From Pisaster brevispinus (lineage: Eukaryota > Echinodermata > Asteroidea > Forcipulatida > Asteriidae), in NCBI GenBank assembly GCA_023634235.1, contig JAMKCF010000018.1, positions 7,452,768 through 7,516,767 on the forward strand: a stretch of 64,000 nucleotides of DNA, read 5' to 3'. The notes under the pieces are model-generated. The model searched no databases. It was not told the origin of the DNA and saw only the letters and a program-made list of their open reading frames with translations. Below, in pieces: positions 12,283 through 22,807 of this stretch (positions are counted from its first letter, which is position 1; every line of letters starts with the position of its first letter). Made by a program: the position numbers and the translations under genes.

Positions 12283-12990
12283 CATTTTGAGCTAAAAAGG
12301 GAGTGAATAAATCTCCAAATCGTTCTAATTATTGTATTCAAAGCCTACCATTAACGTAAGTACACATCCTAGATTGTTTTGGGGGTATAGTAGTGTTTGT
12401 TGGATAACAATCATTGTGTGAAGACAGTGGGAAAAGTTGGTAATTTTCATTAGGTTACAAAAGACTTTCAACGTTTCCAGTTGTTTAATGTTGTGTGCAC
12501 GTTGTACACGTATCTAAGGATGTGGTGTAGCGATAATATGGTATCAATGGCGTTGGGTTCTATGGTGGTCCCATGCATGTGGGTACATGTACATGTTTAT
12601 GAAGTACAGTATTCGTTTGTTACTTTCTTTGCAGGGAGACTACCAGTAGTCAGTACAGTATTGGGGATTTTCTGGACTCTTTTGTAGAGTCATTATCAAG
12701 TGTGTTTGGAGAGTAATTAAAGCATCTTGAAAGGAAGGAGTGTATTTATAAAAAGTGCTAAAGATACCTCTCCGGAGACTTTTATTTACTTGCGTCGTCG
12801 TGTTAACACCTCCCTGACATAGAGGACACACGCCCTCACCCCCGAAGAGAGGACAGCTCCCTTCACCCCGGGATCGCCCCCTGGCGTCTCCCGACATAGA
12901 TAAAACATAAAGTGGTGGAAAATGAAAAACAACAAAACTGAATCTGAACTCAGATTAAAAAGAATAGTAATACGACTTTAGTGTAGCAGC

Positions 12991-13260
12991 CTAAAGGCAG
13001 GGTAAACTTTTGGTAACTGTCAAAGACCAGTATCCTCACTTGGTGTATCCCAATTTGTGCATAAAATACCAAAAGCTGTTAAAGTTTGAGGTGAATAGGT
13101 CAGTTGCAAGAAAATAATGGGGGGGGGGGGCCTAAAAAAACAATCACTTCCCTTTTTGCATAGAAGTGTGTGCTTTCTGGTGCCTGAAAAAGTTTCAAGC
13201 TGGTAACCTTTCTCAGATTCATATTTTGGGATGAAAATTATCCCCTGACTTGATCGAGGT
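12991..13260. mobile_element. MITE-like 'AAAGGCAG' family, copy 2
   Basis: 'ctaaaggcagggtaaactttt' plus 'ggtaactgtcaaagaccagt' and 'cataaaata' match the copy at 2368. The right end is not clear. Confidence 0.5.
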
Positions 13261-13665
13261 GGGGAAAAAATCCTAAACGGCTCAGGAAGGCATTGAGGAA
13301 TGAGGAGAGCCAAGGTAGAAACGACAGAGGTCATAACCCAAAGCTCTACAAACCAAATAAAGGGCTGAACTACAGGGAAAAAAAAAATTCGATCAGAGTT
13401 TTCCGAATGGAATAGGCCTAATCTTCGTTCACATGTGGTGATCGCGGCCTCAACCAACTTGTTGGTTTGAGAACCAAATTGATGCATACTGAAACAAATT
13501 TGTATGGGGTAATAATTAGGTTTAGCCTATTTATTCACAGAACCCTGGGTATATGTATTAATAAGACACCCATACACACACATGTAATTTCAAGATGATA
13601 ACTCGTGTCGTTCAACATTGTCATAATCACAGGAATATCACTCCAAGAACACAGTTTGAATCATC

Positions 13666-14103
13666 ATGATGAGTGACACGCAAAAGAACACTGGTGTAGC
13701 TATGTTCTACAACGACAATGATAAAGAATATGCAACCGGCCTTGAGGAGGAACTGCGACTACTTCCTAGAAAGGCTGGAAAGCCTTTAAGTGTAGCATCG
13801 TATGATGATCTGCCACTTGGCCATTCAAAAGTCAGGTCACGCATAGAGCTGGTGAAAGCTGCGCGTGTCATCTGTCTCATCGTGACCCCTAAATTCAGCA
13901 AAGACAATTGGAATGACTTCGAAGCGGACATATCTGTTCATGAGAAGGTCGAGTCCGGAAAACCTAAAGTAATGTATGTCCAGTTATGTGAGGCAAAAAA
14001 AGCCAACCCTGTTCTCCAGCATTTGACATGCATTTATGGAGTTGGAAAATCTCAAAAAGACATTGCCAGAAAGATCACGGAACTCCACGACCTGCTTGTA
14101 GAG
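13666..14103 (+). CDS. TIR gene exon 1 (TIR domain)
   Basis: 146 codons, from the ATG in 'tcatcATGATG' to the donor GAG|GTAAGT, phase 0. The whole TIR fold is on this one exon. Confidence 0.75.
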
Positions 14104-17100
14104 GTAAGTTCAAATAAGTACCTTCATGGCTAGCCCTATACAGGACTCTTCATCTGTGCTGTACACAGTAGTATAATAATACGAGAGTGAAAGGCCGCCA
14201 GGGCTACTTCACGGCGTTATATAGGGTGCGTTCGATTAGCTTCCCCGTGTGTTTCGGGGGTTTACACTCGTGGTAGCCACGAAACGAGGCTAATCGAACG
14301 CTGCGGTGTTTTCGCTTGTCACTCTAGGAAATTAAGGTCAAAGGTTGATTTGTAGTGGCGTGTACACAGAAAGCTCCGTCGTCTGCTGAATTTTAGTGTA
14401 CGTGTCCGTGACGACACAATTTAATTATTTTGCACAGAGTCACCAACTGTTTGTTTTTCAGGAAATGCATTTCCTTTTTATTTGCCATAATTGTTTCATA
14501 GACGATAAATCAGTGTATTAATTTGTAGTTTTTGTACTCGCGTAGCAATCAACTTGTCCCCGCCATCTTGGTACGATACGCCTGCAGCCAGAAGCTACGT
14601 CATTACACCCGGGCATCCACCAGAGACCCGCTCGCGAGCTGGGTCTGTGGTGGCTGACACCGGGGCAGACACGAGTATCACGTGATGGCTATAATCGAAC
14701 GGCCTCGTGTAAGTTTTACTTACACGTGTTACGTGTAAGCTACTCGAACGCACCCATAATGTATAACATGCGCCATCTTGTTCAAGGGCAGATTTGTTTA
14801 TTTCGTACATTGCCGGCTGCAAGTCGTCGCTTACACTTCCACGGACCTTCCATCAGACGCAGACGCGAAGTTCTAGTGCCGAGTCGCGATTTCAAATGTA
14901 GACTTGACGTGTGTCAACAAAAGTAGGACGTGCCCCGATTTGGAAAAGTTGTTTTCTTCTTCTTCTTCTTCTTATTTCACATCGATTACGTGAAATAAAA
15001 ACCAATTTTTTCTCATTAGGAAAGTATAAGGACAACACAATTTTGATTAACCGAAATCCCCTTCAAAATCACTAAAATGCATCTCATTTTGTGTACGCAC
15101 TGTTTGTATCAGACGGGCTTTTGTGTGTGTTTTGGTGGTGTTTTTTTTTTTTGGGGGGGGGCGAGTTTCAAAATGGCCGCCACTTAATATGTGCGATGAC
15201 TTCACGGCCTTGTGCACACGCATTGAAGGCAGAACCCGCTATTAATAGCACGTTGATTTGTGGCAGAGGGAGTCCCCCCGATTCTATTTTCAAATGAATC
15301 ATGTTTTTGCACGGTCACCCTAAACTGAATACAGTTAGACATATCACAAAATCAAAGAAGAATGACAGAGGACCAGTTGTTTTTTGACTGTATGCCTCTT
15401 TTGCGGGTTGCCATACTTAAGCGCGCGCATAGAATTGATCGGCCTCAGGCCTAATTAAGATGAGCTAGATTCTAGCACATTTTAATGAACCAATTCCAGG
15501 GGTAAAGATCGAGCAAAGCATGCTGGGGAAAAATGGCGCGGCGAGATCGATCACCCCTGGGAACGAGGTTGTGATTGAGAGGCCTGTAATGAAGGAGCCA
15601 TGTATGTAACGCAATAAATAAATAAATACATTGCTAATTTTATTTCATTTCCGCAGAATGAAGCGACCGCTCAGATAATTTCCCTCAACAGCTATAAGCT
15701 TCATTTGATACTGACTGCCGTAACGGCTGCCCTTGTTGAGCACTTCCAAATTGACAAAATGATGAAGGATCTCTACGCAAAGATGAACACAATCATTACG
15801 GAGAAACTAGCGTCAATAAAAGGGCAAAGAAAAAATCAAATAAGTACGCCAACAACTGATAAAGTAGGGTGTGATTGTTCCGAAGGGGAACTCTGGAAAG
15901 AGGAAATCCAGAAGAAAGACTACTGGAGTACCGATGTGCATCCTTTTAGAAACATAACACAATTTAAAAACGACCAGAAGAAAAAACACACTGACGATAT
16001 TCACAAACTCATTTGTGGAAACGGACATAATCATGTTGCACTTGCACCGGTATTCCTGACCAAGCGACAGATTGAGGCGAAGGATCAATCGCAATGCAGC
16101 AATGTCGTCGAGTTTCTCGACACCGACGGTATTTTGCAGCTGCTGAAAAACTGCGCCGAATTCACTTTCAGCGGAGGAAACACTGCCTTGCAAGAGGATG
16201 TACTAAAATCTTACTGCATTTTCACATATTGAAATTTGTTTACAGGGCACGTGTACTAGGTGGCAACCTGTGCATGCAAAAGAAAAACCTTATGCACAGG
16301 AAACTATTCTCGAAAAAAACACTTTCCCCACTAAATTATATGAAGTTTAAAACATGTGAATATTTTTTCTTCAAGGAGTTGTCAGACTTTGGTTGCTTGT
16401 TTAAAAATTACCGAATTAGTCGAAACGTTGAGACCAATCATAGAGAAAGTATGGACCAATTGAACTCCTCAGAAGTGAAGTTAATTACAAGAAGTTCCCT
16501 CGATCCACTAAGCAAAAGTAGTAGATCCCACCGATTTCCTTATCTCCCCAGGTAGAACTTAATAAGCAGGACAGTTGTTTTCAGAAATAAGAAGTCCCCC
16601 CCCCCCTAAAACCCCCCCAAAAAAAAAACAAAAAAAAAGAAAATCTACTCCGCGGCAGTAGAATATCGTCAAGACGGGTTCTCAAAGAACAATCTATACA
16701 CAGTAAAGTAGATAAATACACGTTGTAGTACTGCAAACCGAATAGGCCTATTTATACATTACGTCACCATGCAGTGAGTGCCTCAAACCCCATATCAGGA
16801 ATTGCTTTGTTCACGGTTTATTTTATACTTTTTTTCAAGAACCGGATAACCTTGACTTTCCCTTCACAAAATACTCGAGGTTTCACAATAAAAAGCGAGA
16901 TCTCTAGGAATCTTGACTTCATTTGAAAAGTTAGCACGGTTGCAAAACAGAGGGTAAGTTCGTTTAGGATACTCTCGGCTAATTTACCTTTTAGCCTACT
17001 TAAATTAGGGCCTAACCACTTCAAATATTGCAAAAAAAAACTGTGCGCTATGTTATAACACTTTGTGAAGAGACTGGGTTAATTTTTAATTCGATGTGCT

Positions 17101-18123
17101 CACTTCACTACCAATCGTCTTCAAACAGATCCATAAAGCTCGCCACTTGGTGTCACACATACCTCACAAATTCGGACCCGCAGACCAACAGGAGGTGACA
17201 GAAATTGTTAAGAAAGCGGCAAGGTCCCTTTGCAGAGGAGTGTCTCCTGAAGTTATGAACAAATTGGAGGCAGAGATTAAAGAGGTAGGGCCTAAAATGC
17301 CTAATCCATCCGGGGACAGGTTCAAAAAGAATCATTCGCAATCAGCACATAGCCTATGCAGTATAGCTGCAGTATATAAATAATACAAAAATTACCGACA
17401 AATGCATTATATTGCCAACAAATAACTGGAATTCTCTTTATATTTAAATTGTTAGCCTTAGAATGAGATTTGTTTGTAAAATCTGGAGCATGTTTTTCAC
17501 ATTACAACCGGAAATCTAATCTTAACCCCTTTAAATGGATCATGAAAAAAACATTAAACCTTTGGGGTAAATTGTTTTACGATCAAAATTAGAAATCTGC
17601 AAAAAAATATATAATATATATATTTTGTTTTCTTTAAATTTGTAAGCTTCTTAATTCAACGATCATGTCTGTGAGATAGCGCTTTGGGTTAAACAATCTT
17701 ACCAAACGGTATATTATACACAAGTTTTAACAACATGTTGAAATGACGACCAAAGTGTTGACATACGGTATTTAAAGTTGTTTTTCCCTTCTAAATATTT
17801 CCTTAAAAGTTCGTTAACAAGTTTGTTATTTATATTGTATTTTATAGATAGACACGATGATCATTGAAGCACGGGTTGAAAAAGTGAACGATGGAGCAGT
17901 GAGTTGTGCTGACGAGAATTGTAAAGAAAACTACAAAACCTTATCACAAAAGCTCAAACAAGAGTTGGAGACTGCCGTGGGGGAAAAAAACCCGGCAGAA
18001 CCAGAAACAGTGACAACATCAACCGCAACATCGGGCAAAACATCCACTACGTCAGCAACGCCAAAGGTGTCAACAAGTCAAGAAGAATTAAGCACTGGGG
18101 AAACTTTAGGTTTGGGTTGGTAA
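13666..18123 (+). CDS. TIR-domain protein, four exons
   Basis: I joined exons 13666-14103, 15657-16199, 17129-17284 and 17848-18123. All junctions are phase 0 and the product is 470 aa. Residues 8-146 form a TIR domain: strand A 'VAMFYNDNDKEYATGLEEEL', a BB-loop-like 'YDDLPLGHSKVRSRI', a hydrophobic 'ARVICLIVTPKFS', then W82-N-D-F-E86. The W-x3-E spacing equals that of the catalytic Glu region in SARM1-type TIR NADases, so NADase activity is possible but unproven. A signalling-adaptor TIR is the alternative. Residues 147-470 match no family I know: amphipathic helices, a Cys/His-bearing stretch (GCDCSEGEL ... ICGNGHNH) and a Thr/Ser-rich tail. No signal peptide or membrane segment is visible, so it is probably cytosolic. 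The start has A at -3. A second in-frame ATG follows at once. The weakest point is the exon 2 donor. Confidence 0.7.
14224..14757. mobile_element. 534-bp MITE, GGGTGCGTTCGA ends
   Basis: The ends 'gggtgcgttcgattagct' and 'agctactcgaacgcaccc' are inverted. The flanking triplet ATA on both sides may be the target duplication. Inside, 'gattagcttccccgtgtgt' and 'ccacgaaacgaggctaatcg' form a further partial palindrome. It sits in intron 1 of the TIR gene and has no ORF of note. Confidence 0.65.
14940..14998. repeat. (TTC)n microsatellite and short hairpin
   Basis: A (ttc)n run at about 14954-14973 is followed by 'tatttcacatcgattacgtgaaata', a short imperfect hairpin. Confidence 0.5.
15298..15592 (-). 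repeat. Dispersed repeat D, copy 1
   Basis: It matches 51880-52136 in the opposite orientation: 'aatggcgcggcgagatcgat', 'gagcaaagcatgctgggg', 'ttctagcacattttaatgaa', 'cttttgcgggttgccatact' and 'cacggtcaccctaaactg'. It ends 64 bp upstream of TIR gene exon 2. A short piece recurs at 61998-62036. Confidence 0.65.
15657..16199 (+). CDS. TIR gene exon 2
   Basis: The acceptor 'tttccgcag|AATGAAGCG' opens in the frame left by exon 1. The frame is open for 181 codons to GAT|GTACTA, a weak donor that nevertheless keeps phase 0 into exon 3. If this donor is not used, translation ends at the TGA at 16230-16232, giving a shorter TIR protein of 337 aa. The product is helical and charged, with a cluster of Cys/His. 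Family unknown. Confidence 0.6.
17129..17284 (+). CDS. TIR gene exon 3
   Basis: Acceptor 'cttcaaacag|ATCCATAAAG', donor 'AAAGAG|GTAGGG', 52 codons, phase 0 at both sides. It encodes an amphipathic helical segment (HKARHLVSHI ... EVTEIVKKAARSL). Confidence 0.65.
17848..18123 (+). CDS. TIR gene exon 4, C-terminus
   Basis: Acceptor 'attttatag|ATAGACACG', stop TAA at 18121-18123. A charged helix is followed by a Thr/Ser-rich low-complexity tail (VTTSTATSGKTSTTSATPKV). Confidence 0.65.
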   Translation: MDTMIIEARVEKVNDGAVSCADENCKENYKTLSQKLKQELETAVGEKNPAEPETVTTSTATSGKTSTTSATPKVSTSQEELSTGETLGLGW

Positions 18124-18206
18124 CTATGTTGTAACTATCATTGACCAGTGGTACTTGATTTGAAAGTACCCCTGAATTCCATGCAATATGTTTGTTTTAC
18201 TGAACC

Positions 18207-18391
18207 CAATGCCTTCTCAAATGTAACTTTGACTGGTTAAGTTTTCTGCTTAGCAAAAATACAGGATACCAGTCAAAAATTGTACATGCTACATGGTACT
18301 TTGGCTGGCAACCTTAATTTGGTAAGCATATAATGGTGCTGTGCTAAGTTCCTTTTTGTGCCTAAGCAGTCCTATGAAATTGGGTCCAGCT
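18207..18391. mobile_element. MITE M2 copy near TIR gene 3' end
   Basis: It contains 'ttctgcttagcaaaaatac', 'ggataccagtca', 'tttggctggcaacctta' and the right end 'cctatgaaattgggtcc' followed by CAG-like 'agc', as in other M2 copies. It begins about 80 bp after the stop, so it may lie in the 3' UTR. The left end is diverged. Confidence 0.5.
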
Positions 18392-19489
18392 ACGTGTTTT
18401 CATGTGTGTGAGAAAATTTCCTTGACATTGTTTATCCTTTCACATTAATGCGAGATACAATGTGATTAATTGATATGTTCAGCCTGATCAATTTTTTTTT
18501 TCATATTTCATATGCATTTGTTACTTTAACTTTCACAGTTACTAACGATTTCCATTTTATAGTCTATGAGCCAGCCATACTTGCCGGTACCAAATCGAGG
18601 GACTTGGCACGTGCCAGGATTTTCAGATTTTGTTTTCAAATACTAAATTTCAACTTCTGGTTTGAACCGAAAGTAAAGGTCAAATTCCGTATATCGTTTC
18701 TCGAGTCAATACATACTTTCCCAATGATGTATAAATTGTAAAAATCAAATGTGTTGTTCAAAAGTTAAAATGTTTTTGAAAAATCAAATTTCAACTTCCA
18801 GTTTGCATCAAAAGTCAAGGTCATAAGGGGTCACACTATATATCGTTTTTATGACTTGGGAGCCCTTTCTGATGACGTAAAGATTTTAAAAAATCCAATG
18901 TGTGGTTCAGGAGTTAGCATTTTCCCCCATTTTTACTTGTGTACATGTACATGCATCCCTTTATTACTATGTTTTTGCCGAGTCACTTAGTTCGACTTTT
19001 AATCTTTTGTAAGTAAAGATTGTATATATTATTTTTGTATCCCCCTTTTTAGCCCAGGGTTAATATCATTGTTTGCTACAATTGTGGTATGTAAAAAATA
19101 ATAATACAATGTAGGCTAATAATGATAACAAACAACAAAATTACAGTAAAACTAGCAATGTTGCGTAAAAGCCTAGAAATCTTTCCTTTATTATGTTTTT
19201 GTTCAAGGAAAGTATGGCAGCGTATCCATCACCATGCAATTTGACATTAATTCATGCTACTTCCAAATTCTTTGGAAGCCAATACAATTACCTATAATTT
19301 CTTCCATCATTTCTTAGAAGTGATATCAGAAAAATTAACATGCAAAAATAGATAAATTCAAATCAATCATAGCCGAGTACGACTCTTAAATAAAACTGTT
19401 ATGAAAGCTACAAATCTGTTAAGTATTTAAAGTGACTGTGTGGTCATGACCTACGCAGGCCTGTTGCTAGCTAACTCTCACCCAGTTAC

Positions 19490-19515
19490 AACACGCGCGC
19501 GCGCGCGCGCTCTCA
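19490..19515. repeat. (CG)n alternating purine-pyrimidine run
   Basis: 'acacgcgcgcgcgcgcgcgc' is an alternating run able to adopt Z-DNA. It is unusual in this CpG-poor, A/T-rich setting. Confidence 0.7.
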
Positions 19516-19994
19516 TTCGCCCCTTGCATGGTCAGCCATTTGCGTGTAGAGCCTCGATTTGGGGACAACAGTGACTAGAGGCACTACATATAATATCTCT
19601 GCATTGTCAAGGCAATGTAATGACACTTTCATCCGATCAGATACATAAATACAACACAAATGAAGCTTGAAGTTGAGGCTTTACACGCACATGGCGGATC
19701 CGTGCAAAGAGCGAACCAGAGGAGTAACTGGGTCGACAGTTCATAATTCCATGTGCAGCCACAGGCCTGCTTCGATCACGACGACAGAGCCCCTTTCAAT
19801 AGATTTTCATTCACTACGCAACTAGAAATTACTCAACTTGATTTTTCATAAGGATGTCGTTTTGTAATTAAACCCAACATGTAGCACTTTAATGCGTACT
19901 TTATTATCTGATAATTAAAGAATTAAATGACTTCTGACTTCCCACCTCCTATCTGGCAGAGGGTTGTAGAACTTCTGACTTCCCACCTCCTGCT

Positions 19995-20085
19995 AACAGC
20001 AAAGGGGCTAGAATGCTCAGTTGGGAGAGCACTTGTCTGTAAATCAGGAGGACACAAGTTCAAATCCCACTTCTTCTTTTTTTTT
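19995..20085 (+). repeat. tRNA-like SINE unit
   Basis: 'tgctcagttgggagagcac' (A-box like) and 'aagttcaaatccc' (B-box like) are spaced as in a tRNA, followed by a T-rich tail. The ends do not pair, so it is a SINE head, not a tRNA gene. Confidence 0.5.
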
Positions 20086-20895
20086 CTAAGTCCAACCAAA
20101 TTTGACTAATTCAGTACTACTGATTTATTACCATCATTAAACAAGCAATACAACTGAAAGTGTCTAAAAACAGTATACAAACAAAAACAAAGACACCTTT
20201 GAAAGAAATATTAGTAGCAAGGAAAACTTATTTCAATTCTATGTTTTGAATCAGAACTCCCCATTGTCAACTGGATTGGTGTCAGGCCTACAACAAATGA
20301 GAGCTCCACCCCTTTGATAATCGTAGTTGACATTTCATAAACATGAACAAATCCTGCAAATTGGGCAACAATATCCTCTAGGTCTGGGAATGGAGCTCCC
20401 TGAAGAAATAGGATGTTATCTTTCAGATGTTTGTATATAGACTCTTTACATTACCGCTAATAGAATTCTACAGGTTTGATCATAACGAGAGCTGATTCTT
20501 TTTCTCTTTGATGCGGAAATCGCGACTCTAAAAGAAACTGTGATGGCAAGGGGATGGGAGGTGAATACAATGTATTTGTTATATCTTTGCCCTGAAGGCT
20601 GCTCATAGTTTTTACCAATCAACTCACTCAACGGTAGCCTGAACATCTGACGTCACACTTAGAAGCTTGTCAATAACGCCAGATACCAGCTTGACCGGAT
20701 GTTGCGAGATATACCTTTGACCTGGCATTCATTTCACACGGAAAGGTGAGCATGCTCAGAACGAGGTAAACAATAGAAATTAACCTGGCAAGTCTGCTGC
20801 CACCAAGCATTCATAAGTCTCCCATTGCAGCAAAGGCTGACGGATACACACCCATGTTCTGACACTCGTAATGTATTTTCCTAAATCTTACCTTG

Positions 20896-20932
20896 GGCCT
20901 AACCCTAACCCTAACACTAACCGTAACCCCAG
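20896..20932. repeat. Short interstitial telomere-like repeat
   Basis: 'cctaaccctaaccctaacac' then 'taaccgtaacccc' gives three good and two degenerate CCCTAA units, the metazoan telomere motif. Confidence 0.6.
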
Positions 20933-22634
20933 CCCTAGCGTGTATACATGTAGGTAGATCATGAGGAGTTATCGGAACACAAGGGTTTAAGAACATAGAG
21001 CAGTCAGCAGGCTGACGGGACATTTAAGTTAGCATGCCTCAACAAAAGTGGATAACTGTAGATGATATGAAATGGAAAAACTTGTAAGCTGAACGTGCCT
21101 GGGCTAAGATTAATAAAACTGTTTAAGCTTAACAAATTGTTTCGCTAAGCAAAATTCAACAAGGGAACCAGTTACAACCTGTGCACATTGCACAACACTT
21201 TGGCTGGTACCCTGTTTTGCTAAGCATATTTTTTTAAATGATAAGGCCGCACCCGAATTAGCTGAAGCTGCTCTCAGGTGGACCTTGGGATGATACGGAA
21301 CAGTCGGCGACTGCCTTTTCATAATGACGCTTCACCTAAACTCAGACTGGGAACATATCAGTCGCCGATTGTTTCAACCTGAGAATAACTACTACAGATG
21401 ATGATCTGCATCAGGGACCATTTAAAAAGCTGAACAGTTGCCAGAGTATAAACATTTTTAACTACTGTGAAAAGTTCCCAACAGACGGGAGCAATAGCAG
21501 TTGACCTGTATGTAGTTGCGACGTCATGCGCGCATATTTGCCGCTAGCCAATCGGCACGCGACTAAGCTAGCGATAAAATGGTGACCGAAAAAATTGACT
21601 AGTAAATACCACAATGCATTCACCGTTGTGTTTTAATTGATAATCCTTTAAAAAAAAATTAAGGGTTAAATACACAGTCTCGAAACCTTCCATGTGCGCC
21701 GCAATGTTGAAAAAAGGTCATGTGATTGCACTTGTGCCTACATCACAGAATCATTGCGACGATCAATCATGGGTGACACGAGCGTAGTTGCGCCGGGGTG
21801 ATGTTTGTTCCACGACCTTCACACAATTTCTCAAAGACCTATATCGCAAGCAACTCAAAAGTCGACCACAGGACTGGGGGTCCAGCCACAGCTGCAGCTG
21901 TCAAGTTGGGTACAGCTTTAAGAGATGTTTGTACCCAACAGCTTTATGCGAGTAGCCATTTGCGAGTTTGGTTGCATCTGAATTGGCAGCAACAACTAGA
22001 TTTCCGCATCATCATGCATTGAAGTATAGGAGGTCCTTGCAACACCCTAAAAAAAAGGTTGCAGCCGTAGCTGTAGCGCCAATTGGATTACAGCCGTAGA
22101 TTTGAGTAATGTCTGGTACCATGACTTGCCGAGTCACACCCGACCGCTTAAATGTGAATTCCTCGGACTAAAGATAGTTGCAATGTCACATGGTTCGAGG
22201 CAAGCTTTTGCAAAGTTTTACAAACGCACATACATCAATATTGCTATCAATGTGAGGACTTTCCTTTGTCCTTCTAACTTAACACTCTCCATAGACTAAG
22301 CGTATGAAAAAATGTGAGAACACAAAAATACAAAGGATTCGAATGCGAGGACAGCATTGTTCCTTTTGTGTTCCTTTGTTAACTGTCCCCACTCTTCTGA
22401 TAATACCATGCCACAATAAATGAATGTGTACGGCACAACAGTACCAGGATTTTCCCATCTGGAGGTCGCTGTACAAAAGCTTCCGCGAACTATGAGACAA
22501 AGCAAAACCACAATTAGTCGGGTCATCTATTTAACAAGTTTGAGGGTTCACTTGTGACCAATTAAGACATTGTTGCAGGCATTATTCAAAATCTGACTCG
22601 CTAAGGCCAGGCATAAGAGTTTGAGCTTGACTTA

Positions 22635-22807
22635 TTAATAGGAAAACCGCATCTCGGGAGTGTAGCCCATTTTCTCCAGATTGGGTAGACAGGCAAAATT
22701 GATCATTGGCGGTGGACCACACATCAGGACCAGGGTGTCGGAGCTGGGAGGGGGCATGTGATCACGGAGCATCTCTTCATTGACAAACCCACTGCTGTAC
22801 TCCCAAC
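22635..22807 (-). CDS. CYB5R3: CYB5R exon 9 (C-terminus)
   Basis: Encodes [30 protein letters not shown] and the C-terminal MRFSY, then TAA at 22637-22635. Confidence 0.96.

Larger units (their letters stand above)
18392..22634. other. Intergenic region between TIR gene and CYB5R
   Basis: No coding exon is supported. It contains a (CG)n run (19493-19511), an SINE-like unit at 20000, telomere-like CCTAACCC repeats at 20896, an M2 fragment at 21100-21240, and palindromic 'cagctgcagctg' sequence near 21888. A candidate AATAAA for the TIR gene lies at about 19388. Confidence 0.45.

Noticed and set aside
13020..13487. 155-aa minus-strand ORF
   Set aside because: It overlaps a dispersed MITE-like repeat, with homopolymers and no recognisable motif.
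15813..16193. 126-aa minus-strand ORF
   Set aside because: It is an antisense shadow of TIR gene exon 2.
16094..16555. 153-aa ORF overlapping TIR exon 2
   Set aside because: It is out of frame with the exon, has no domain, and the other frame has matching splice sites and phase.
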